The notes below the pieces were generated by a model. That model searched no databases. It was not told where the DNA came from and saw only the letters and a list, made by a program, of their open reading frames with translations. Position numbers and translations under genes: made by a program. This document shows, piece by piece, positions 11,951 through 22,135 of a stretch of DNA of 64,000 nucleotides. How positions within the stretch are numbered: the first letter of the stretch is position 1; each line of letters opens with the position of its first letter. The DNA comes from Pisaster brevispinus (lineage: Eukaryota; Echinodermata; Asteroidea; Forcipulatida; Asteriidae), in the NCBI GenBank assembly GCA_023634235.1, contig JAMKCF010000001.1, forward strand, positions 7,566,758-7,630,757. The letters run 5' to 3'.

Positions 11951-14043
11951 TCAATGACGAGACCCTTTAAGTGAAGTTAGACGACTTAAACTTACATAGG
12001 CTTGACCAGCTGAAAATGTTCGTTCAAGACAAACAACAGCTTTATTTGTTGTCATACCTTGTACTTTATGCGCAGTACAAGCCCATGATAGTTTCAATGG
12101 AAATTGCTTACGGATACATGTCTTTCCAATGTATTCTTCCTGTAATTCAATTGCAACATAATTGTTCATATGTGATGTTGACTGTTTTCTTACTTTAGAA
12201 CCCGCACTCTTATTATCAAATACTACATTAATAAACTTTGGACCAGATTGATCAGGTAACATCTCTATGCCACTAGCTGTTCCAAATGCTCCATTGACAA
12301 GTCCATCAGAAACATCTATATTTTTTGTCAACATAACTCTTGCACCAACACCTAGCACTAATGATTTACATGAGCATACTGTTTGCAAAGGTTTGTCTCT
12401 TTGTTTCATCCTACCGGTTCCATCTCTTTGATAATCCTTGGCTTCAATATGTATCAATTCTGAACACTTCTCATGCATTCTTTTGAAATTATAGTTATCA
12501 TCCTGTTTATTTGTTGGATAGATGTGCACTGCATCTTGTACATCCTCTCCAGTTTCACAACTATTAAGTAGAGCTCTGTCTCATTCAGTAAAATTATCCT
12601 TCTTTGTTTTTATCCTCAATTTATTTAAAAGCTCTATAAATTGAACATCATCTTTTTGTCTCATTATTTCATTTAATTCAATTTTCCTGAAGTTATCATG
12701 CCACAAGCTGGACTGTATTGTGTGATGATGCAAAGACTTTCCTTTTACTGGAGGTAGCTGATAGAAATCACCAACTGCAATAATGCGAATATTACCAAAT
12801 CAACATTGATTTCTTGTTTGCTTAATTTGCCTTAATCTTCCATGAATATAGCAAAGCATTTTTTGATCAACCATAGAAACCTCAATAATGAGTACAATTT
12901 TTAATTGATTCAATTTGTTACGCAAGGTACTTATTTTCTCTTCACCAAGGGGTTTATATGGTAGTGATAAATCGGTAGTAATTGACAAGGCACTATGTAT
13001 TGTAAGTCCATTAATATTAAATGCAGCCACTCCAGTAAGCGCAGTCAACAGAACAGAAACATCATCAGGATTTGGATTCATTCTGCCAAGTAAGCGTACG
13101 GCTTCATTATTGTAACGTTGGTTTATTTCCTGGGTTTTCCTTACTAACTGTTGCATTGCCTGACAGAAAGTACCAGAGAAATCAGAATTTAATCAAAACA
13201 ACAACTCTGCTTTATTAAAACTCTCAACACGTCTTGTCACTACAAGCTCAAATCAAACTCCCTTTCTCAACGACTGCACTAACAAGTCACACCGATCTAT
13301 TTTTAGAACGACGGACGCTAACTTGATATAAAATCCATTCAACAACTTCTGGAGTATCAGTTCACATGTCTGGAAAGTTCCGCCGGCTGTCTGGAAAGTT
13401 CCGCCGGCTGTCTGGAAAGTTCCGGCGGCGAAACACAATGTCACATTATATATACATTTAATCAAATGTGATTTCCCTGTGCCTGCTCCTCCAGTAATAA
13501 ACATATGGAACGGTTCTGAAATATTGCCATTGACTTTATCAACACACCAGTGTCTAATTTTATAGAATATTTGACTCTGCCTGTTATTCAATGACCTCAT
13601 TAAGGTTTGTGCTTCATGTCTTGGTATTTTAGCTTTATGATATTCAATGCAATAACTTCCGTCTTCTTTCTTATTTGATTGCAAGTCTGGAATCGGACAC
13701 TTATCTTCATTCTCCTCCACAACTTGATTCATTTTATCTCTACATTCATGTCTTTCTGCTTTAGTCTCTGGACTGATCAATGCCAATGCATCTTCCTGAG
13801 GGCCAAACTTTGCCAAATATTCTTCAGCTTCATCCATTGACTCAAGGTTTGCTTCAAATTTCTGACGATTATTGTCTACAACAACCTTGACATAAACAAT
13901 GTTACATCCATGTAAGTTGACACTCCGGTCCCAGTCTGATAAAACTCTTCAAAAGTTTCAAAATGAGTAGGTTTCAACTGGGCATCTATGCAATGAGGCA
14001 AGAACAATTGTAGAATACTGTGATGGTACTTCTCTGGACAATT
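11951..14043 (-). pseudogene. Helentron/Helitron Pif1-like helicase, decayed and 5'-truncated
   Basis: Minus-strand fragments in order: PEKYHHSILQLFLPHC (about 14035), an ISPETKAERHECRDKM region, Walker A GGAGTGKSHLIK (about 13480), [17 protein letters not shown] (about 13030), a damaged Walker B (LIIEVSMVD, normally IIDE), [11 protein letters not shown] (about 12755), then GARVMLTKN and the C-terminal WACTAHKVQGMT and YVSLSRLTSLKG motifs (about 12060-11960). An in-frame TGA near 12580 and several frame breaks kill it. The Rep nuclease half expected upstream is absent. An odd 21-bp tandem repeat interrupts the region after Walker A. The element is a dead rolling-circle transposon. Confidence 0.87.
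13367..13429. repeat. 21-bp tandem repeat (3 units) inside helicase remnant
   Basis: Three head-to-tail units of a GC-rich 21-mer (TGTCTGGAAAGTTCCGCCGG plus C) at 13367, 13388 and 13409. They encode GTFQTAG repeats in the helicase frame. The GC content contrasts with the AT-rich surroundings. Same at 31864-31926 and 51042-51104. Confidence 0.85.
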
Positions 14044-14329
14044 TGATTACCTAGACATGACCCTTAACAGCAAATACTACCAAAGTGAACTCATGTAAAC
14101 TTCATTTTTTTGATAAAATTGGGAGTTTTGTTCGCTTATCAAATTTCATCTCTTTTCACTGAAAAATATTCACGAATGAAAATTACATAACACATGAAAA
14201 GCATTCTCGAAGTGGTTAAAACTGCCATAAAAGATCGTTTACTTATGGTCGGTAATTATAAAATGAAGTTAGGGCAATAGACCTGAAAGAATCGAACATG
14301 AGGGATATTATAACCTCTTGACTGTAACA
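14044..14329. other. Spacer between Helentron remnant and minisatellite
   Basis: AT-rich, no gene seen. Copy 1 has G at about 14268 where copies 2 and 3 have T. Confidence 0.5.
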
Positions 14330-15600
14330 CGTTTTCACGAGATGATATAATCCATGTCCGAGAGTTGGCTGGGCTGAATGCGGGATAATATTATCTCGTA
14401 ATAAAAACAAGTTTTAATGAGATAACAATATACATGTCCGAGAGTTGGCGAATGCTGAATGTGGAATAATGTTTTCAAGGAATGGAACAAGTTGCTGCGA
14501 GATAATATTATCCATGTCCAGGAGTTGGCGGGGGGTTGGATGTGGGACATTGTCCCGAACCCAGAAAAGAACAGGTTTTCACGAGATAAAATTGAAGATG
14601 TCCGAGAGTTGGCGGGGGCTGCATGTGGGATAATGTTATCCCAGAAAGGAGCAGGTTCTCACGAGATATGTTATCCATGTCCGAGAGTTGAAAGGATAAT
14701 ACATGTGTAGTATCCCAGAATGGAACAAGTTCTCATGACTAAGTAGGATTTGAAACTTTGCATGGTGGAAGTATAACTAAGTAAGGCTTGCGGTAACACC
14801 ATGTGGAAATCTCTTTTGAGTAGTGTAGGTTCTGAAATGAACCGGTGGTAAACGACTCAACGTTTCGATCAGTATGCTCTGATCGTCTTCAGGAGAATGA
14901 GTTCTCATGAGATAATATTATCCAAGTCTGAGAGTTGGCTGGTGCCGATTTTGGGATAATATTATCCCAGCCAGAATGGAACAAGTTTTCATGAGATAAT
15001 ATTATCCAAGTCTGAGAGTTGGCTGGTGCCGATTTTGGGATAATATTATCCCAGCCAGAATGGAACAAGTTTTCATGAGATAATATTATCCAAGTCCGAG
15101 AGTTGGCTGGTGCTGATTTTGGGATAATATTATCCCAGAATGGAACAAGTTCTCATGAGATAATATTATCCAAGTCTGAGAGTTGGCAGGGGCTAATTTG
15201 GGGATAATATTATCCCAGAATGGAACAAGTTCTCATGAGATAATATTATCCAAGTCTGAGAGTTGGCAGGGGCTAATTTTGGGATAATATTATCCCAGAA
15301 TGGAACAAGTTCTCATGAGGTAATATTTTCCAAGTCTGAGAGTTGGCAGGGGCTAATTTTGGGATAATATTATCCCAGAATGGAACAAGTTCTCTTAAAA
15401 TAATGTCCGAGAGTTGGCTGTAGCTGAATGTGGGATATTATTATCAAAGAATAAATCAAGTTCTCACGAGATAACTTATCCTTGTCCAAGAGTTGATTAT
15501 GGCTGAATGGGAATAATGTTATCCCAGAAAGGAACAAGTTCTCACGGGATGTTGTTATCCATTCCGAGAGTTGGCGAGGGCTGAATGCGGGATAATATCA
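14330..15600 (+). repeat. 80/84-bp minisatellite with palindromic GATAATATTATC motifs
   Basis: Tandem units contain GAGATAATATTATCC, then GAGAGTTGGC, then the perfect palindrome GGGATAATATTATCCC, then GGAACAAGTTCTCATGA. Two units of 84 bp (with an extra CCAG) start at 14901 and 14985, and 80-bp units follow from 15069. The central units (14901-15390) are very alike, and the flanks (14330-14738 and 15390-15600) are diverged, as expected for an array homogenised at its centre. It is interrupted at 14739-14899. Confidence 0.9.
14739..14899 (-). mobile_element. 161-bp insertion nested in minisatellite, 11-bp target duplication
   Basis: Unrelated sequence splits a minisatellite unit and is bounded by direct repeats AGTTCTCATGA at 14728-14738 and 14900-14910; an intact unit has this segment once. 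The minus strand carries CTGAAGA (14892-14886), a 6-bp hairpin stem GATCAG/CTGATC, and GAAAC (14866-14862), a hammerhead-ribozyme-like arrangement of the kind reported in Penelope-like retroelements. One extra C precedes the stem, so folding is uncertain. Same at 33236-33396 and 52414-52574. Confidence 0.6.
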
Positions 15601-16326
15601 AAAAAGAGGAATTTGAACAACACGTAGATAACACCTTTGATTTCTACAAACGCGAGAGTTACAAACAAAGTAATATTTAACACAATGTTGTAGTTATTTT
15701 TTTACAACATTATGTAAACATCATTCAACAAATCGAATCACAATCCAGAAATTAAAGACATCAAAATAATAAATAGTACAGACGAAAACCTATTTTATTT
15801 GTATGTCAAATTTTTGATTTGCTTTCTGTATAAAAGGCATCATCATGTTTAACAGTTTTATATTACAAACAATCCTGCACACAAGTAAAAAGGAAGATCA
15901 TTTTTAAAAATGAATTTTAGTTTACATCGAAAAGCTATCTTTTGACAAGTTCCTTAAATATCACCCTATAAAATAATTTTACAGTGAAATTTCAAAATGT
16001 ATTTTAACAAAGCACCCTCTCAAACTATTTTAGGATGAACTTCGGCAAATGTATTTTATGTATAGGTTTGTTTAATTTTAAGCCCCATTAGGACCAGATT
16101 AACCAATACGAATCACACCAAACAAACATGGCAACAGCTAAGCCCTGTTACCCCCCCCCCCCATAATATCATTATTTACTGCAAGCCTGCGGGTGGTCCC
16201 AACTATCTGGGCGGATTTGTTGTATGGTCATCACTGGTCAAGCGATCATGATTGTTAATCGGATCATGATTGGGGCAGTTGTGTTAATTTTATTGCCGAA
16301 ATAAAAATATGTTTATTTGTTTTGCT
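15601..16326. other. Non-coding stretch with variable poly-C run
   Basis: No gene seen. Contains a poly-C run near 16151 that differs in length between units (12, 15 and 13 C in copies 1, 2 and 3). Equivalents are 34098-34826 and 53276-54002. Confidence 0.5.
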
Positions 16327-16404
16327 GTCCTCTAATAAAAACGTTCTTGTTATAAGAGGTACTCTGGCCAGTTCCAGTGATCTTGTTATAACGAGAGTCG
16401 ACTG
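16327..16404 (-). mobile_element. pogo/Tigger-like terminal inverted repeat remnant
   Basis: On the minus strand the segment begins TA then CAGTCGACTCTCGTTATAAC, followed by CTGGCCAGAGTAC and another CTTATAACAAG. This is the look of pogo-type MITE ends that insert at TA. The matching far end was not found, so it is a remnant. It starts 26 bases past the gene's stop codon. Confidence 0.5.
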
Positions 16405-16772
16405 TATTTTTTTTCTGATAAATTATAAAAACTACTGATGGGAATCCTCTTCCATAGAACTAACGTTACTGTCTGAACCTTCAGCCGCCTCCTCTTCCTC
16501 CTCCCCCTCCTCTTCCTCCTGTGCCCTTATCTGCATGAGTGCAGCTACCTTGGTCTTTATCTGCCTCTGCAGCACTGTGTTCGATTGTACACAAATGACA
16601 TTTATCTCTCCCCTCACTGCATGAGAAGCAGATTCACCTGTTAAAAAGGAGAAGCCAAAAAACCCTGTTATTGTTTCAACCTGAAAGATGAAATACGTGC
16701 CAACTTCCTCCCCTAAAGCTGTTTTACCGCAGGAAATGCTGTACTCTTCATTCAAGAAAGATATAACTGAAC

Positions 16773-16805
16773 CCCCCCCCCCCCCAAAGAAAAAAAAAAA
16801 AAAAC
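16773..16805. repeat. Poly-C / poly-A tract in intron 10
   Basis: The C-run length is 14, 12 and 11 in the three units (near 16773, 35272 and 54448), followed by an A-run. These tracts explain much of the 1-5 bp drift in unit length. Confidence 0.85.
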
Positions 16806-19800
16806 GTTATCAGCTGATTTCGACTGCAACATTTTGACAAGAACGTGCACAAAACAACCCTTTTTTCACGAGATTTTGATGGGTGAACAGGTTGGTTTAT
16901 TTGTGTCTAGTTTGAAAAAATGAAGGGTAGAATGAATTAATTCTTCCCCAAAACTCATTATCCACGCTTTAAAATTGTTTCAAGATCCCATTAAACGAAT
17001 GAGAACGTGTGCCTTTTTGTTTTGGCAGCCGCTGGTCGCCACTTGTTTTGTTTGTAGATGGCGATAGCAGCAAATCAAAATCATACTAGCACTCTGCAAA
17101 TTGTACGTATGACCTCTTCATATCTTCAACAAGGGAGGTTGGGAATGAATTTAGTTTTAGTCATGCCGTTTTCCCACTATCTTTTCAGAGGGCTAGGGGT
17201 GGGGTTAGCTGCTACTCGAGTAAGGTACTTACCATTTGCTGTCAGGTCAATCACCCAATCACCATGACTGATGTCTTTGAAGACTTGTCCAAGTATGTCA
17301 TCATTAACACAAATATCAGACATGTCACCTGATGTACTAGCCCCATCTCTCCTCCAAGTTGCTTTCACCATATGTGTCATGACTGAGGTATAAGAAAAAA
17401 AGGTCCAATAACATTGAAATTACTAGGACACAAATATATACCATACACAGAAGGCACGCTGAAGCCTTGTTTTGTTTATTACTTATTGTTTCCCTTGGGG
17501 TGGGGGCAATTTCATTTTAATGCTTGTTTTAAGAGATAAAGTGTTCATTCAAACCAACAATTTGAGTGGAAGTTCAGCCAAAGTCAGTGCATTTGCGATG
17601 ACCTTTCAAAATGTCTGTAGTCCCCATGTCATCATGGAAAGTGGATGATGAGGACGTAAAGCAGTTTCCAACCCATTAACATGTAGTAAATGAGTGTGTT
17701 GGGACGGGATTGCCCTTCCCAAATTTAGAACCTCAACTAGTGAGCTCCTATGCGAAAATTATAATCTTAAAACGGCCACTTTGCCTATCATTGATTTAAC
17801 ATGAAACACCGTGTTTACAGTTGGTGTGGGTGCGTGAGTAGGCGTTGAACTCTAAACGAAAGGAATATATTTACCCTTCTTTTGTGCTTGGTAGCTGTAG
17901 AGGTTGGTGAGCCTCTGGAAGTCCTTGGATTTTAAGTACCTCCTAACGTTGGAGATGGTGTCTGGAGAGGTCTTAATAAAAATGCTTCCCTCGAGCTGTC
18001 CGTAAGTCTTAGCCACAGTGTCAATGTCCTCTAGGCCGGCTGTGCTCTCCTATAGTGGAAATTAAACAATGTTTCTTATAGCCATGGGTTGATGGTGACA
18101 TTATTGACCGTAACTACATGTCTCTCTTTTTTACATTAGATGTTTGTTGTTGTAAACTCTATGTGAGTTGTTGGGCAGCAGTTCGTAAAACTCCGATTTT
18201 AGAGAGGCGGTGCGAAATTGTATAAACAAATTATATATATATAATTTTTTTTACAAATTAAAGGTTTCCAGCATGTTTTATGTACAGTGTATTTCACGTA
18301 CCTCCATATCTGCTATCAATGCCACCGCCCCGGTAAAGCCTTCTACTTGCTGCAACACCCTCTCGTCAAGCACAGGAAGAAAAACTGCGCAACACTCCCC
18401 ATTCCTTAATGATTGTGGAGGTTGCCCGTTTTCATCTGCTGTTTCAAGCTTTGCCCTCCATTCCACCGCGTCTCGCACAAATGCCATGAAGGGCCTTGGA
18501 ATTCCCTGCTTGAAGTTGCATCCTGAAGATAAACATTATTGGAATTATCAACACTCAGTGTATTGAGTCACAAAATCACAAGGAATCATTTATGGGTCTT
18601 ACAATTTTTGTTCCAATTTAATTGTTAAATAAATGGGTTTTACCATTTCTGTGCAATTTCTTCTCATTCGTTTGAAAATAAATAAACTATTTGTGAAAAA
18701 TTACCTATGAAGGGTTGGAGGGCACTCTCTTTGGCATGTACCGGGTAAATGCGCTCGGCCTCCTCCCATGATGGTACAGACAGCTGCACCATCATCTCCT
18801 TTTGGACGACCAGCAACTTTTTTTATCCGGTCTGCCTCCAAACCCATCCCCTTCAAAGTGAGACTCTCGCTCACTACCTCGGCGAGCAACTCAAACTTGG
18901 TTGCCTCAGGCAACCCCTGCAACTTCATGAAGACCTATAAATTATAAATAATAATAACTGAAATTGTTTAAGATGCATTGCCAAAATGTGTCAGTCACAA
19001 AAGATGATTTCAACGTAATGATTACTCAGTAAATTATGATTGAGTAATGCATTGCTGAGTAGCCTCACACAAGATGACATTCTGGGTAGAGTGGTTTCTA
19101 CAACTAGCATCCTACACGCAGGAAATTACGGTACTGCAATTTTCAGAAACATCACTGTGTTTTGACTTTGCCATTGTACATAAAATTTACTTACAGTTTG
19201 TTTTAGACTCTTCCCTGTCTTTTCCTCCTCCTGCTGGAAGATTGCTGACAGCTTGCCAAAGCACCTTATGGAGAGCTGAGCCAACTGGAACGTTGGCTCA
19301 AGTGTCTTCAGTTCCTGGAGTAACAGGGTTTTAGTGTAATGAAAGCAAGTGATTTAGCATGTGGGTAAAAAAAGCAACTTTTTACATAATGTATCTGGAT
19401 ATTGACCATCACTGTTGTTTTGAAGTCATAAAAATTGCAAATGTTTTATTTTATTTGGAAAGCCAATTAACATTATCACACTGTGGGGAATGCCATTAAA
19501 TTATAAATAATTGCTGATTGATAATTAAAAGTCGCATCGAACCATCACAAATCAGGCAAGGGTCAACAAGGTTGTTGTTTTGAAGTCTCAAATATCTTGA
19601 GAGCTGATTAAAATGACCAGTACCTTTTTGCACACTGGGAACTTTTTTCCAAGGGCAAGCCCGCAGTTTTCTCTCCACCGTATATCGTTAGCTGGCGGCT
19701 CATCAAGATCCTCGTCAGAGCCTTGCAAGAGGTAAAGCAGTCTCCTGCAGAGGGTAACATTGTCCAACAAGTTGCCCCCCTGCACTAGGTGAGTGCCAAC

Positions 19801-20484
19801 ATTGTGCAGAGAGGCAACTCGCAGGGCTTCGGTCCTCTGAAGGTCACGATATGCCTTTACGTGAACAGTCTTGAGGTCATTGAATAGAGCATCGTCACTT
19901 AGCTCCTTCAGTGCCGACACAAGATGGTTCCCCCCCAGTGTATAAAACTGCGATTCCTCTGGTTTCCTCGAGTTGAAAATATTCCCAATCAGCAGCACTG
20001 GCAGGACAGTGCTGCAAGACCGCGTGTCCTTCAGGCCTGCCTTGATCCGGTCTTTATGTTTTGCGCTGACAGGTCGTAGTATGAGATGGGCTGGAGGCTC
20101 TTGAAGGCATTGAAGTGGTAAGCTGTACTCTCCTAAAAGCAGATTATACAATTATTACGACAAATGTTTTGATATATTTCATAAAGCTACATTAGATCAC
20201 CCAAACCCATTTATTCTAGAAATTTATTATGACAATGACATCATTTGGCAGACAGAAAGATTTCGCGGGTCTATTGGGAAAACCCTTCAATCTTACATTT
20301 TCTTGAGATGGCAGCATGCTATTTGGTTTAACTTTTAATAAGGTGTGAAAGGGCATAATATTTCTTGCACTCATTCGAGCTTTTTTTTGGTGTTTTGTTT
20401 TTTAGTGCTTGATTGTACCTTAAAACTATCCTGCAAAATGAATAAAAATCCTAATTAATTTAGGATTTTTGTTTGGCTAGCATA

Positions 20485-20942
20485 TGGTGGCCCTGAAGGG
20501 ACATCAAGCATATATATTTACGTAAATATTCATGGTTTTTGCCCCAGTTCGCAAATATTCACGTAAATATTTGCGATTGAGGCCAAAGTCGTGAATATTT
20601 ATGTAAATATTCACGCAAATATTCACGATTTGTGCCCCAAATCACATATATTTACCAAAATATTTACGTAAATATTTACGTAAATATTCACCAATATTCA
20701 CAAAAGTCACAAATCCAGTCATCCGTGAGTATTTGGTTCTTTCCATCTAGCCTCATATTTGGCCAGAATTTCCATCCGCGGATTCCGTGGCCGGCCAGGC
20801 GCGTATTCAGGAAAATTAGAATCCATGTAGTTCAAGGCGGTAACACTTCTGTCTCCCCTTCCCCCTCTTTCTAATTTGAAAGATTTTTAAAATAATATTG
20901 CTAAATATATATGTTTGATGTCCCTTCATGCCAGGGCTACCA
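20485..20942. mobile_element. TIR element (MITE-like), copy 2
   Basis: Same element as at 1987-2444, in intron 4 of gene copy B, with the same TA flanks and inverted ends. Confidence 0.75.
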
Positions 20943-22003
20943 TACTTGCAGGAAGTGCTGCGTAATATGCAGGAGGGGTTCGTCTAGTTTGTCAGCGTTG
21001 TCGATTCTGGCAGTTAAATATCTCTACAAACTTGAATATCCACTTACCAATGCATTTATCTTGAAGGTCAATGTTGGCAGTGTCAGTTGGATTTACAGCC
21101 TGTCGTTTTGCCGGAGGAATCTGAGACTTTCTCTCAGTTCGACTCCTCTTCCTGGGCAATAATGGGGTACTTTCTGTAATTATAAGAATTATTATTTGTA
21201 CTTTTCCCTCAAAAATCACAAAAATGCGCAGACAAAGGAATTGAATCTATAGTTAAGCATTCAAAAATATCAGGCAAACACAGTAAATAATACACATCTT
21301 ACCAGAGTTGTGTTGTCCATCATCTGTGTGTAGTACATCATTAGCTAGCATGGAAAACTCGGTAGCATCCATGCTGTCACTAAGGTTGTGGATAAGATCC
21401 CCTTCGTTAGCAGAAAAGTTGTTAATCGCCAAAGACAGACACTTCTCCTCTGTCTCTACCTGCACCAAAATATAGGGAATTACCAACATTTTGAACATAT
21501 CGAGCCTTTAGTTGTTACACTTATTCTAAATAAATGTTTACAGTGTTAGTTTTATGTAATTTATTCGGAATAAATCACAGAAACTAAATTCCGAAACAGA
21601 AGTCTTCCTAATCATTATTCAAATTGCATCATGAAACACAACTGCGAAGTAATAATAAGGCAATACGGTTACATTTCTTTATAAAAAATGTGTGGGCTTT
21701 TTCTTTCATTATTTTTCAAAGGAAAAGGGATGTTGTGCTGACATACGGCTTCATGTTCAACGACTTTAAATAAAGACAAATGAACATGGGTTTAATATAT
21801 TTGGACCAAAACGGCCTGGGTACAAAATTACCCGATTTGATAAAGTTGCATGTTTGTACACAAACAAGTTCCAGCCTTATTGTGAAAATATTTGCTCCAC
21901 TTATTATTATTTATCAGTATGCATGGACAATGGTTTTAACTGGTGCACATTTTGAAACCAAAACTAAAAAGAAGAGCGCTATCCAAGGGCAAGGCAGCAC
22001 ATC

Positions 22004-22135
22004 GCAAATACTCGGTACGCACGCTGTAGGCGTTGAACGAGGTGCATGCTGGTCTAGCTAGCGCTCAAGTTTGATCCCTAGCTAGACCAGCATGCACCTC
22101 ATTCAACAGCTAGTGCTTGCGCAATGGGTATTTGC
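22004..22135. repeat. Foldback element, copy 2
   Basis: Same hairpin as at 3506-3637, in intron 2 of gene copy B. Confidence 0.75.

Larger units (their letters stand above)
1..18497. repeat. Tandem array unit, copy 1 (18,497 bp)
   Basis: The first copy of the ~18.5 kb head-to-tail unit. The sequence at base 1 recurs at 18498, 36997 and 56171, and all landmarks recur with the same spacing. The boundary is arbitrary: it falls inside exon 8 of the ParB-like gene, and no true junction is visible because the array continues past both window edges. Private differences from the other copies include G at about 14268 (others T) and T at about 15449 (others A). Confidence 0.97.

Noticed and set aside
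11131..14043. Rolling-circle replication by the Helentron as the cause of the tandem array
   Set aside because: The element is dead in every unit, lacks its Rep half and does not sit at unit boundaries; unequal crossing-over is simpler.
14445..14710. Overlapping 62- and 83-codon plus-strand frames
   Set aside because: They run through the diverged edge of the minisatellite and mirror its repeat units.
14330..15600. CRISPR-like array (regular repeats with palindromes)
   Set aside because: The whole 80-bp unit is repeated with no unique spacers, and the genome is eukaryotic; it is a minisatellite.
16432..16755. 107-codon frame as a stand-alone small acidic protein
   Set aside because: Only 16432-16637 is coding: it is the terminal exon, entered at an AG acceptor in matching phase; the upstream part of the frame is intron.
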